A stretch of DNA of 6,762 nt from the NCBI GenBank assembly GCA_021107835.1, contig JAIOSD010000017.1:1-6762 (forward strand), written 5' to 3'. The notes beneath the pieces are model-generated. The model saw only the letters and a program-made list of their open reading frames with translations, did no database searches and was not told the origin of the DNA. Origin of the DNA: an archaeon (GTDB lineage Archaea > Nanobdellota > Nanobdellia > SCGC-AAA011-G17 > PNOQ01). How positions within the stretch are numbered: position 1 is the stretch's first letter; the number at the start of each line of letters is the position of its first letter. Made by a program: the position numbers and the translations under genes. Shown here piece by piece: positions 1-5,681 of this stretch.

Positions 1-82
1 TAAAATATAAAAGGGCTCCAAATAACACTAAAACAATGATTCCCAGAATAATAAAAATACTAGCTTGACCTCTTTTAGACAT
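1..82 (-). CDS. N-terminus of a small membrane/pilin-like protein (partial, runs off left edge)
   Basis: An ATG at 82..80 opens a frame of 27 codons with no stop before the window ends. It begins MSKRGQASIFIILG and continues as an unbroken hydrophobic segment to the edge. A short basic start, then G-Q-A-S, then a long hydrophobic helix is the layout of archaeal class III (type IV pilin-like) signal sequences. In that class cleavage falls before a Q-x-S-x-E core. Here the Glu position is Phe, so processing by a prepilin peptidase is uncertain and the segment may simply be a membrane anchor. I recognise KRGQ-type starts as common in membrane proteins of DPANN archaea, but the function cannot be told from 27 residues. 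A TATA-like TTTATAAA lies about 24-31 nt upstream of the ATG, which supports both the start and a separate transcript from PCNA. Confidence 0.6.
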   Translation of the reverse strand, partial: MSKRGQASIFIILGIIVLVLFGALLYF

Positions 83-105
83 AACTTTTAAAACACAATA
101 CCAAA

Positions 106-113
106 TTTATAAA
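106..113 (-). promoter_or_regulatory. TATA-like box for the left-edge membrane protein gene
   Basis: TTTATAAA, at -31 to -24 from the ATG at 82, lies in the 39-nt gap after the PCNA stop. The spacing would put the transcript start at or next to the ATG, as in leaderless archaeal mRNAs. The box is inferred from sequence and position only. Confidence 0.45.
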
Positions 114-121
114 TGTTTCTA

Positions 122-871
122 TCAATCATTGCTTACTCTCGGCGCTAAAATAGTAGTTAACTGCAATTTATCTTGCACCTTATACTCTATTTTCAAAGGA
201 TAATCAGCACCAAACTCTAGAGAAACACTACTAGCCAATTTACTTCCTTTAGAAATCTTTTTTAAATATTCAATAGAATACTTTGCTTTAATAATATCAT
301 CAGACTTGCATGTAATAGCGCCTTCCTTAATTGCCTTAAGGTGGGCCTTAGCATCACTAGTATTTCCAACAGATTCCATAGTCAATCCCTCTTTATCTAA
401 ATTCAAAACAATAGAATCAGAAATAATATCCATATCATCAATAGCATCATTAAAAACAAGTGTATTTAATTCAATTGCACCAGAAAAATCCAAGCTAGGA
501 ACCTTCTGATCTTTCTCTTGACTTTCTAACAAAGCAAGATTAAATTTTCTATTTGTTTCTCCTGTCAATTCAATCTTTAGTCTATTTGTTTCTTCATTCA
601 ATTCAAAAAGCACACTATCTGAAGATTTTGCTCTACTAAGTATTTGTTTTAAACTATCTAAACTAACAACAATATTTTCTCCATCTCCAACCTCATATTC
701 TGTAAAAGAGCTGCTTAACAACTTAAAAATAACCATGGCAACATTTGCAGGATCCATTGCAACAATCTCCAATTTATCCGAATCAAATTTTATTTTAACA
801 TCACTTACCAAATCAGAAAGGATTCCAATACTGTCTTTCAACAATTTAGGCTCAGCCAGTACAAACTTCAT
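122..871 (-). CDS. pcn: DNA polymerase sliding clamp (PCNA)
   Basis: This is the homotrimeric ring that encircles DNA and tethers replicative polymerase, FEN1, ligase and other PIP-box partners during replication and repair. It has 249 residues, the usual archaeal PCNA length. Recognisable parts are the N-terminal domain with AMDPANVAMV at residues 38-47 (the conserved central-loop region), an interdomain connector around 114-134, and the C-terminal domain with DYPLKIEY at 223-230. It ends LAPRV plus three residues, and this LAPR-type tail forms part of the PIP-box binding pocket. The ATG at 871 gives the standard MKFVLAEP start, and the gene ends in TGA. It lies 53 nt downstream of the TFS gene, so it may be co-transcribed with that cluster or use a weak TATA-like element at 893-900. 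Nothing looks truncated. A single PCNA gene would form a homotrimer, but paralogues elsewhere cannot be excluded. Confidence 0.95.
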   Translation of the reverse strand: MKFVLAEPKLLKDSIGILSDLVSDVKIKFDSDKLEIVAMDPANVAMVIFKLLSSSFTEYEVGDGENIVVSLDSLKQILSRAKSSDSVLFELNEETNRLKIELTGETNRKFNLALLESQEKDQKVPSLDFSGAIELNTLVFNDAIDDMDIISDSIVLNLDKEGLTMESVGNTSDAKAHLKAIKEGAITCKSDDIIKAKYSIEYLKKISKGSKLASSVSLEFGADYPLKIEYKVQDKLQLTTILAPRVSND

Positions 872-892
872 TTTAAAAAGAAATATAATTAG

Positions 893-900
893 ATTTTTAA
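893..900 (-). promoter_or_regulatory. Weak TATA-like element upstream of PCNA
   Basis: TTAAAAAT at -29 to -22 from the PCNA ATG, preceded by a purine-rich GGAATAG that could act as a BRE. The spacing fits a leaderless start, but the match to the TATA consensus is poor and the region is AT-rich overall. Read-through from TFS is an equal alternative. Confidence 0.25.
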
Positions 901-924
901 CTATTCCTATTCTAAAGTATATAA

Positions 925-1245
925 TTAATTAACCCGCCATCTATTGCCACATTTCACACATTCAAAAAATCTAGTCTCAGATTCATCTGCAGATCTTGTT
1001 TGCAAAGTCCAATAATAAGCAAATTTTGCTCCACATTTAGGACAATCTTCTTTAATTTTTGGCAAGGTTTCAACTTTCTTATCCTGCACTTCAATTTCCT
1101 GCTTTTTAGAAAGCGCAATCTTCTCTGTTAGAACTAATTTGTCTTGTTTCCCACGAGGACTATACCCACATCCAGAACATTTCATCTTTTTTTCTTCTGG
1201 CAACATCATAGTACCGCATTTTGGACAAAATAAATTCGCAATCAT
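925..1245 (-). CDS. tfs: Transcription factor S (TFS), transcript-cleavage factor of RNA polymerase
   Basis: TFS is the archaeal relative of TFIIS and Rpb9. It enters the RNA polymerase funnel and stimulates cleavage of backtracked RNA so that stalled complexes can restart. The 106 residues match the family length. An N-terminal zinc ribbon uses C7, C10, C23 and C26, then a charged linker runs to about residue 66. The C-terminal zinc ribbon uses C68, C71, C96 and C99. The loop QTRSADESET contains the acidic pair D87-E88 that, in TFIIS and TFS, coordinates the catalytic metal. This copy therefore looks cleavage-competent and not like the inactive paralogues that lack the acidic pair. Its ATG overlaps the TGA stop of the signal peptidase gene by 4 nt (ATGA), which indicates translational coupling in the rpoL cluster. 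Confidence 0.95.
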   Translation of the reverse strand: MIANLFCPKCGTMMLPEEKKMKCSGCGYSPRGKQDKLVLTEKIALSKKQEIEVQDKKVETLPKIKEDCPKCGAKFAYYWTLQTRSADESETRFFECVKCGNRWRVN

Positions 1246-1814
1246 TCTACAATCTCCGCAAATACAATCTTAAACCACCCCAACAAAGGAACTCTCAAAA
1301 CGGCCTTACCAATGATTCTATCTTCTTCTATATTTGTTTCCCCAAGCTGTTCATGACTTATCGGATTATTATCTCCTTTTGTTTGAAAATAATAACTGTC
1401 ACCCTCATCCCACTCATCAACAATTCTATGAATCACAGGGTGTTTTGAATTTGCTTCAAAAACAAGGACATCCCCTTTATTTATATCTTTCGGTTCTTCA
1501 CCAACCAAAACCATAATATCTCCTTTATTGAATCCATTTTTAAATTTATAAGTAAAAAATTCTTCCTTAGTAATTCCACTCTCTTCGTACCACTCACCAT
1601 TCTCTTCCCACCACTGATCAAATCCTAACCCCTCATGTTCCATACTTCCAGAAACAACTGCAACAATCGGGTAGCTAGTACCAAGTAACAGGCCAATTCC
1701 AGCATAAATTACAAACTTAACAAGGATAAAAGCAACAATAAAAGAAACAACCCAACTAACCAATGAATCCTCATGCCATAAAAAATTCCAAGTTTTTTTA
1801 AGAATCTTTTTCAT
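1242..1814 (-). CDS. Signal peptidase I, archaeal/ER type
   Basis: This is the membrane protease (family S26) that removes signal peptides from Sec-exported proteins on the outer face of the cytoplasmic membrane. It has 190 residues. One membrane helix lies at about 18-44. The catalytic Ser is S57 in SGSM, His129 in HPVIHRI replaces the bacterial Lys as in Sec11/archaeal enzymes, and D148 sits in TKGDNNP. Between the Ser box and the first core strand there is an insertion (about residues 59-97) rich in Trp, Glu and Tyr, containing DQWWEENGEWYEE. I associate such an insertion with DPANN signal peptidases. The protein ends soon after LLGWFKIVF, with no clear second membrane helix. It starts 3 nt after the rpoL stop and overlaps TFS by 4 nt, so the three genes probably share one transcript. 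Confidence 0.92.
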   Translation of the reverse strand: MKKILKKTWNFLWHEDSLVSWVVSFIVAFILVKFVIYAGIGLLLGTSYPIVAVVSGSMEHEGLGFDQWWEENGEWYEESGITKEEFFTYKFKNGFNKGDIMVLVGEEPKDINKGDVLVFEANSKHPVIHRIVDEWDEGDSYYFQTKGDNNPISHEQLGETNIEEDRIIGKAVLRVPLLGWFKIVFAEIVE

Positions 1815-1817
1815 TCT

Positions 1818-2090
1818 TTAAATCTTTTTTAACTTTGCAATCAAATCCAAATTATTATTCTTTAATTCTTCTGCAGCCTTTAGTAAAACTTTCTTAGGAT
1901 CTTTTTTTTCATCAACATCCAATACCAAAACAGGATGACTAATCAAAGGATGTTCAATATTATACCCTGCCAATTTAACCCCTTGCTGATTCCACAACTG
2001 CTTTCTCAAAGCATTAGCAAAAGTATGATCCTCACCAACCAATTCAACCCTTAAAGAACCTTTTTCTGAATGCAAAATATTTATTTCCAT
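1818..2090 (-). CDS. rpo11: DNA-directed RNA polymerase subunit L (Rpo11)
   Basis: Rpo11 pairs with Rpo3 to form the assembly platform of archaeal RNA polymerase, matching the role of Rpb11 and of one half of the bacterial alpha dimer. The 90 residues cover the whole family. GEDHTFANALRKQLW at residues 19-33 is the hallmark dimerisation helix segment, and AGYNIEHPL at 41-49 is the second conserved block. A C-terminal helix follows from about 65 to 90. The ATG at 2090 gives a normal MEINIL start. A 76-nt gap separates it from MBF1, and a TATA-like sequence lies there. The gene heads a compact run with signal peptidase (3-nt gap) and TFS, so a core polymerase subunit and its cleavage factor are expressed together with a secretion enzyme between them. 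Confidence 0.95.
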   Translation of the reverse strand: MEINILHSEKGSLRVELVGEDHTFANALRKQLWNQQGVKLAGYNIEHPLISHPVLVLDVDEKKDPKKVLLKAAEELKNNNLDLIAKLKKI

Positions 2091-2100
2091 TTTAATCGGA

Positions 2101-2114
2101 AAAAAGTAAAAAAG
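2101..2114 (-). terminator. Poly-T tract, possible terminator of the MBF1 transcript
   Basis: On the coding strand two T6 runs (TTTTTT AC TTTTTT, read 2118 to 2101 with the flanks) lie about 50-65 nt after the MBF1 stop. Archaeal RNA polymerase terminates on T-rich tracts without needing a hairpin. The tract lies between the proposed rpoL TATA box and its ATG, just upstream of where the rpoL transcript would start. The evidence is base composition only. Confidence 0.3.
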
Positions 2115-2123
2115 TACACTTTT
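2110..2123. promoter_or_regulatory. Inverted repeat overlapping the rpoL promoter
   Basis: AAAAGT-AC-ACTTTT is a perfect 6-bp inverted repeat with a 2-bp spacer. It overlaps the downstream side of the proposed rpoL TATA box. A dimeric regulator could bind such a site and block TBP/TFB or polymerase, but the AT-rich sequence makes a chance origin quite possible. Confidence 0.2.
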
Positions 2124-2126
2124 AAA
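2119..2126 (-). promoter_or_regulatory. TATA-like box for the rpoL - signal peptidase - TFS cluster
   Basis: TTTAAAAG at -36 to -29 from the rpoL ATG, preceded by AAGG that could serve as a purine BRE. Archaeal spacing would put the start site roughly 7 nt before the ATG, giving a very short leader. It lies in the only sizeable gap (76 nt) upstream of the cluster, where a promoter is expected. Confidence 0.35.
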
Positions 2127-2142
2127 CCTTTCTATTCCTTAC

Positions 2143-2159
2143 GCCATTATGTCTATGGC
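2143..2159. other. Small stem-loop just after the MBF1 stop
   Basis: GCCAT and ATGGC form a 5-bp stem around a 7-nt loop, starting about 8 nt past the MBF1 TAG. The local GC content is higher than the surroundings. It could protect or end the MBF1 mRNA 3' end together with the T-runs further on, but a 5-bp stem is weak evidence. Confidence 0.2.
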
Positions 2160-2166
2160 TTGCACA

Positions 2167-2625
2167 CTATTCTTTCTTCAATAAATCACCGATAGTAACA
2201 GCGCTTCCTTTAAAATCAACTTTTTTCTCGATTTTAGAAGAAGCTTCAACAGTCTCTATAAGATCTATATTCAAAAAAACAGATAATTTCTTAGCTAATT
2301 TAAAACTAGGCTTTAATTTCCCAGTCTCTAATTGATGGATAACAGACTCTTTTTCTGCTAATGCCTGTGCAAGATCCTCTTGTTTTAATCCCTTTCTTTC
2401 CCTACCAAATTTAATGCGATTAGCAAAGTCACTTATCACAACAGCAACATATTCTGGTTTTTCTTCTATTTCCCTCTGCTGTTCAATCTTTTTGTCTACA
2501 ACCGGCTGGTTTATCGCAATAACACTTCCATGTTTAGAGCAACTTAAACACACTTGAACAACCGCACCTTCAACAATAGCATCAACAACTTCCCCTTCTT
2601 TACCACACATATCACAACTAACCAT
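2167..2625 (-). CDS. mbf1: Multiprotein-bridging factor 1 (archaeal MBF1): zinc ribbon plus HTH
   Basis: MBF1 is a conserved archaeal/eukaryotic protein that binds the small ribosomal subunit and is linked to translation quality control. In eukaryotes it also acts as a transcription coactivator bridging to TBP. From the ATG at 2625 the product is 152 residues. A short zinc ribbon uses C4, C7, C26 and C29. A linker follows, and then a Cro/C1-type helix-turn-helix occupies roughly residues 70-130, with ERKGLKQEDLAQAL and SVIHQLETGKLKPS as the core. The C-terminal tail ends VTIGDLLKKE. I chose this ATG over an in-frame TTG five codons upstream because the zinc ribbon in this family starts almost at the N-terminus. 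A TATA-like TTAATATAAT also lies 20-29 nt before the ATG. The domain order is diagnostic, so the call is firm. It seems to form its own transcription unit. Confidence 0.93.
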   Translation of the reverse strand: MVSCDMCGKEGEVVDAIVEGAVVQVCLSCSKHGSVIAINQPVVDKKIEQQREIEEKPEYVAVVISDFANRIKFGRERKGLKQEDLAQALAEKESVIHQLETGKLKPSFKLAKKLSVFLNIDLIETVEASSKIEKKVDFKGSAVTIGDLLKKE

Positions 2626-2644
2626 AAAAAGGGTAATCAATTAA

Positions 2645-2654
2645 ATTATATTAA
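2645..2654 (-). promoter_or_regulatory. TATA-like box for MBF1
   Basis: TTAATATAAT at -29 to -20 from the MBF1 ATG at 2625. It overlaps the last codons and stop of the upstream thioredoxin-fold gene. The spacing fits a leaderless start and helps decide the ATG as the start codon. Confidence 0.35.
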
Positions 2655-3308
2655 CTTTTCTATCTCTTCCAAACTATGTAATCCTTCAAGCTTAATCGCA
2701 TCATTTATTAAAACAGTTGGAAATTCATCAATATCATGTAACTTAACAAAAGCGCCAATAACACTTAACTCCAAATCCACAGGTAAAGGTATCAACATTA
2801 GATCAGAACCATATTTTTCTTTAAGCTTTCCAAGAATATTAGATTGCACTTTTTGTTTTTGTTCTACATCACTAGAACCAGGATTATCCAAATAAAAATA
2901 AATAAGAATATCATAATCAGCCCCACATTTATCCTTCAAAAGGATGCTATTCAACCAAAACTCAGTCTTTAGCAAAGCATATCTTTTCTTTTCTTCAAGC
3001 AATCTATCTCCCAACCGATTAAACTTTTCATAAACATCAATTTTTTTTCCTTCTTCATAAATCCTATCAGAAAATCTTAAATTATCTTCAATAGCAATAT
3101 CACAAAAATCTTCACCCATTATTTGATAAAAACTATACCTTAAATTAGAATCCAACAATTCAAACTCCAAATCAACATAATCTTCTTTAATGGAATTCCC
3201 ACGAAGATACTCTATAAAAAATCCAAGAGACATTCCAATGAAAAACATCACTAAAGTCAAAACTAACGCTTTCCAAAGTGCACTTTTTTCATTTCTTTCT
3301 TTTACCAC
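2646..3308 (-). CDS. Membrane-anchored thioredoxin-fold protein lacking CXXC
   Basis: The exact function is unknown. A basic N-terminus is followed by one membrane helix (about residues 11-35), then a long charged, mostly helical region (about 40-125). The C-terminal domain (about 130-220) reads as a thioredoxin fold: strand YDILIYFYLDN, a helix, strand LMLIPLPVDLE, then EFPTVLIND with the typical cis-Pro at P197, and a final helix. The position where related proteins carry a CXXC has GSSDVEQKQ instead. The only cysteines are C69 and C128, neither in a redox motif, so disulfide chemistry at the usual site is ruled out. The start is GTG, directly after an in-frame TAA, and overlaps the end of the glycosyltransferase gene by 7 nt. 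The two genes are therefore probably translated together. I recall CXXC-bearing relatives with this layout in DPANN genomes, and a search should test that impression. Confidence 0.7.
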   Translation of the reverse strand: MVKERNEKSALWKALVLTLVMFFIGMSLGFFIEYLRGNSIKEDYVDLEFELLDSNLRYSFYQIMGEDFCDIAIEDNLRFSDRIYEEGKKIDVYEKFNRLGDRLLEEKKRYALLKTEFWLNSILLKDKCGADYDILIYFYLDNPGSSDVEQKQKVQSNILGKLKEKYGSDLMLIPLPVDLELSVIGAFVKLHDIDEFPTVLINDAIKLEGLHSLEEIEKLI

Positions 3309-4516
3309 TTAGAATACCCCCGCTTCCACAAATAGAGTGAAATTATTAAAAGTATCGGAAATGCAGCAAGATAAACTAATGAATACATAAAAAATGCAAA
3401 ATCGATTTTTATTTTAGCAGATTTCAACGTTCTCAACGAATAAAAAATGGAAAATCCAAAAAGAAACACTATCAAAATAGCAAAATACGTAAATACACTA
3501 GGCAACAAATTTATTTGAGAAATATCCACTATAGCAGAGCTTTGTTGTATTGAATAACTACTAAATAAAAGCCAATTATATAGTTTACTAAGAATTACCC
3601 AAGAAAATACAAAAAATCCACTAAAAGATATAAACAAATGGCTCAAGAAAAAAGGAATAACAAAAACTCCAAACATATTATAATCTGTCTTCCCTAATGA
3701 TTTCCAATGCTTAGTTAACGTTTGAAATCCGCCAACATTCCACCTAATCCTTTGATTATACCATATTCTATATTTAGTTGGAGCCGTAGTGTATCCTTGC
3801 GCCCTAGTAGACATCCTAACCTTCCAATTATGCCTTAACAAATTCCAAGCAATTTCAATATCTTCGGTCATGATACTTTTATCAAAATATCCAACATCCT
3901 CTAAAGCAGATTTCCTATAGGCACTTAGCGCACCAGGAGTAACAAACACACTTTGCATAGCATCTAAAGTTTTTCTTGTCCATGCTATTAACACATATTC
4001 CATCGCCTGCATTTTTTCTAAAAGAGTATTCTTATTTCCAACCATAACCGTTCCAGTAGCAGCACCAACTTTCTCATCAACAAAATATTTCATTAACTCT
4101 CTAAAAGCATCTTTATTTGGATAAGAATCAGCATCTATAATCATAATAAATTCCCCTTTTGCTTTCTTTATACCTTGATTTACAGAATCAGCTTTCCCAG
4201 AATTTTTCTTAGAAAACAAAACCACGCCTTTAAATCTTTTTACAATCTGCGCAGTTTTATCAACACTACCATCATCTATAACCATCACTTCTAACTTATT
4301 TTTTGGATAATCGCAAGCTAAAACGGTCTTAAGTGTATCCGCAATTGTTTCTTCCTCATTATAAGCAGGAATCAAAACAGTTAACTTAGGGGTAAACTCT
4401 TTTCCAGGATCTTCAAAAAAGTCTTTTTTAATCCTAAAATAAACTATCAACTGTAAAAAGGCCACATACATTGTAGTAAGTATATAAAATAGATACACAC
4501 CAGTTAAAAACTCCAT
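3302..4516 (-). CDS. Membrane glycosyltransferase, GT2 family (BcsA/HAS/PgaC-like)
   Basis: This enzyme transfers sugar from a nucleotide-sugar to a growing glycan at the inner face of the membrane, in the style of processive GT2 synthases. From the ATG at 4516 it has 404 residues. An N-terminal membrane helix (about 5-28) precedes the GT-A domain. Seen in order are LTVLIPAYNEEETI (nucleotide binding, about 45-58), VIDDGS (about 79-84), DAD (128-130, metal-binding DXD), TED (217-219, catalytic base region) and QRIRW (255-259, acceptor/processivity motif). Three or more C-terminal membrane helices follow (about 280-312, 338-362, 372-397). All catalytic motifs are intact. The sugar and product cannot be told: a poly-hexosamine, a surface polysaccharide or a glycolipid are all possible. 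A GTG one codon upstream could also start the protein, but the ATG fits the TATA spacing. The 3' end overlaps the thioredoxin-fold gene by 7 nt. Confidence 0.9.
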   Translation of the reverse strand: MEFLTGVYLFYILTTMYVAFLQLIVYFRIKKDFFEDPGKEFTPKLTVLIPAYNEEETIADTLKTVLACDYPKNKLEVMVIDDGSVDKTAQIVKRFKGVVLFSKKNSGKADSVNQGIKKAKGEFIMIIDADSYPNKDAFRELMKYFVDEKVGAATGTVMVGNKNTLLEKMQAMEYVLIAWTRKTLDAMQSVFVTPGALSAYRKSALEDVGYFDKSIMTEDIEIAWNLLRHNWKVRMSTRAQGYTTAPTKYRIWYNQRIRWNVGGFQTLTKHWKSLGKTDYNMFGVFVIPFFLSHLFISFSGFFVFSWVILSKLYNWLLFSSYSIQQSSAIVDISQINLLPSVFTYFAILIVFLFGFSIFYSLRTLKSAKIKIDFAFFMYSLVYLAAFPILLIISLYLWKRGYSKW

Positions 4517-4537
4517 CACAAAAGGAATCTAAAAACA

Positions 4538-4545
4538 GTTATAAA
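4538..4545 (-). promoter_or_regulatory. TATA-like box for the glycosyltransferase gene
   Basis: TTTATAAC at -29 to -22 from the ATG at 4516, overlapping the scpB stop codon. It resembles the boxes before scpB and the lipoprotein gene. The spacing favours the ATG at 4516 and a leaderless mRNA. Confidence 0.4.
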
Positions 4546-5078
4546 TTTTGTTGTGAATCGCTCTTTGATAATTCTTCCTCATTATCTTCAGGAATTCCAA
4601 TAAGCTTCCCCTTTAACTCATCTTCAACAACATCAAAATAATCATAAAATTTAGTGGTTAATTTTAAAATCCGGGTCCTACCAAATTTCTCAGCTATCAA
4701 AAAACCCTCTTCTTTTAGTTTTTTAACATGATCATAAGCCTTATTTCCCCTAGTGCGGATAACATCTGACTGTATAGCAGGTTGCTTATATGCAATCAAA
4801 GCTAGAGTCGCTTGAGTAGGCATATCTAATTCAGCATCACTCAATAACTTTTCAGTCAAATGAAGATAGTCTTTTCTTATATTTAATTTCCATCTATCTT
4901 TATCATTAATAATTTCCAAAGCAGTACTTCTTCCCGCATATTCTTTTTGTAATTCTCCTAAAACTGTTTTTATATAACCAATACTTCCAACACCACATAA
5001 CTTACCAATTTCTTCTAACTCTAAAAACCTTCCAGTTGTAAACAAAACTGCTTCAATTTTATTTTTTTCTTCTTGCAT
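4539..5078 (-). CDS. scpB: Segregation and condensation protein B (ScpB)
   Basis: ScpB is the winged-helix (kite) subunit that dimerises and binds the ScpA kleisin in the SMC complex, which compacts and segregates chromosomes. It has 179 residues, close to the family norm. The first winged helix (about 1-75) opens with IEAVLFTTGRFLELEEIGKL. The second (about 76-150) holds the signature TLALIAYKQPAIQSDVIRTRG at 91-111, followed by KKLKEEGFLI and GRTRILKLTTKFYDYF. The last 25 residues are acidic and probably disordered (EDNEEELSKSDSQQNL). ScpA and SMC are not next to it here, unlike many bacterial scpA-scpB operons, so they must lie elsewhere if present. The ATG is preceded by a well-placed TATA-like box, suggesting the gene has its own promoter. 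Confidence 0.93.
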   Translation of the reverse strand: MQEEKNKIEAVLFTTGRFLELEEIGKLCGVGSIGYIKTVLGELQKEYAGRSTALEIINDKDRWKLNIRKDYLHLTEKLLSDAELDMPTQATLALIAYKQPAIQSDVIRTRGNKAYDHVKKLKEEGFLIAEKFGRTRILKLTTKFYDYFDVVEDELKGKLIGIPEDNEEELSKSDSQQNL

Positions 5079-5099
5079 AAAAATCTAAATAGTTCTTAA

Positions 5100-5109
5100 G
5101 TTTATAAAA
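5100..5109 (-). promoter_or_regulatory. TATA box for scpB
   Basis: TTTTATAAAC at -31 to -22 from the scpB ATG. The same 10-mer occurs at almost the same distance before the neighbouring lipoprotein gene. The position predicts a transcript starting at or very near the ATG. Confidence 0.5.
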
Positions 5110-5133
5110 TTAATTAAAAATCATCTTAAATTA

Positions 5134-5149
5134 AGCTATTTTTATAGCT
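5134..5149. terminator. Hairpin across the lipoprotein stop codon, possible 3' end signal
   Basis: AGCTAT and ATAGCT form a perfect 6-bp stem around a 4-nt loop. The loop contains part of the TAA stop of the lipoprotein gene. A T5 run follows on the coding strand at 5120-5116. The stem is AT-rich with only two GC pairs, so it is a weak terminator candidate, not a firm one. Confidence 0.25.
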
Positions 5150-5681
5150 CTTCAAGAGATATCCTATTTTTAATCTTTAAAAATCTATTTCGGACATACC
5201 CGCTCTTTGCCTCTTTTACCCCTTCCAAATAGGAATCCACTGTAATTCTCAACTCATTACGTACATCTTTAGGCAAGCTATCAATACCATTAAACTCAGG
5301 TCTAAACTTAAGAACCCCCCCCATAAGACGAGTTTCTCCATCCTTTACCCACTCCAATTCCATTTTATTATCAAGTCCAAACACAATAGTATAAGAACTA
5401 TCTGGGGCCATAACAATTAAATGATTTCCACTCTTAGATTCTGACTTCCAATAAGTTCCCATCATCCGATTCCACCTAGCTTCACGATGGTAAGAGCTTA
5501 CACTAATTAAACTGTTATCAACCTCTAAAAATCTTCCGTCAGTTAAATAATCATCAGGATTCCTTCCAGAACATCCACTTAATAAATAATCATCAGGATT
5601 CCTTCCAGAACATCCACCCAATAAAAAAGAACCTACAGCAATAGGAACTAAACCTCTTAAAATATATTTTCCCAAATCCAT
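5142..5681 (-). CDS. Putative lipoprotein of unknown function with duplicated lipobox
   Basis: I do not recognise the family. The 179-residue product starts MDLGKYILRG, has a hydrophobic stretch (about 7-21), and then a lipobox-like LLGGC with C24. After GRNPDDY the same block repeats as LLSGC with C37 and GRNPDDY again. The mature part (about 46-179) is polar and seems to have strands (HLIVMAP, SYTIVFGL, MELEWVKDG) followed by charged helical sequence and a basic stretch near the end. An outward-facing membrane-attached protein is inferred. Cys lipidation is plausible, but archaeal lipobox use outside haloarchaea is poorly defined, and an uncleaved N-terminal anchor is the alternative. It has its own TATA-like box and is separated from aRF1 by 39 nt and from scpB by 63 nt. 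No partner function is suggested by its neighbours. Confidence 0.75.
   Translation of the reverse strand: MDLGKYILRGLVPIAVGSFLLGGCSGRNPDDYLLSGCSGRNPDDYLTDGRFLEVDNSLISVSSYHREARWNRMMGTYWKSESKSGNHLIVMAPDSSYTIVFGLDNKMELEWVKDGETRLMGGVLKFRPEFNGIDSLPKDVRNELRITVDSYLEGVKEAKSGYVRNRFLKIKNRISLEEL
5544..5621. repeat. 39-bp tandem duplication inside the lipoprotein gene
   Basis: Two adjacent 39-bp units (5544-5582 and 5583-5621) differ only at two neighbouring bases (TT at 5579-5580 versus CC at 5618-5619). Being a multiple of three, the repeat keeps the frame and adds 13 residues carrying a second lipobox. Near-identity suggests a recent slippage-type duplication. Confidence 0.95.

Noticed and set aside
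306..509. Plus-strand open frame opposite PCNA
   Set aside because: It is a reverse-complement shadow of a strongly recognised gene. The translation has no domain-like pattern and no promoter.
735..932. Plus-strand open frame over the PCNA start and the gap after it
   Set aside because: Most of it is antisense to the conserved AMDPANVAMV region of PCNA, and the rest is AT-rich intergenic sequence.
1221..1516. Two overlapping plus-strand open frames opposite the signal peptidase
   Set aside because: Both are antisense to the catalytic core of signal peptidase, in different frames, and neither looks like a protein family.
2091..2166. tRNA or small structured RNA gene in the MBF1-rpoL gap
   Set aside because: There is no TPsiC-like GTTCRA block or 7-bp acceptor pairing. 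Only a 5-bp stem-loop is found.
2626..2640. TTG at 2640 as the MBF1 start
   Set aside because: It would add five residues before the zinc ribbon, which normally sits at the very N-terminus. The ATG at 2625 has the better TATA spacing.
2554..2895. 113-codon plus-strand open frame
   Set aside because: It spans the opposite strand of MBF1 and the thioredoxin-fold gene. Its Ser/Asn/Phe-rich translation is typical of antisense AT-rich coding sequence.
4517..4519. GTG at 4519 as the glycosyltransferase start
   Set aside because: ATG is the next codon and is the stronger start. The difference is one residue, so GTG remains possible but less likely.
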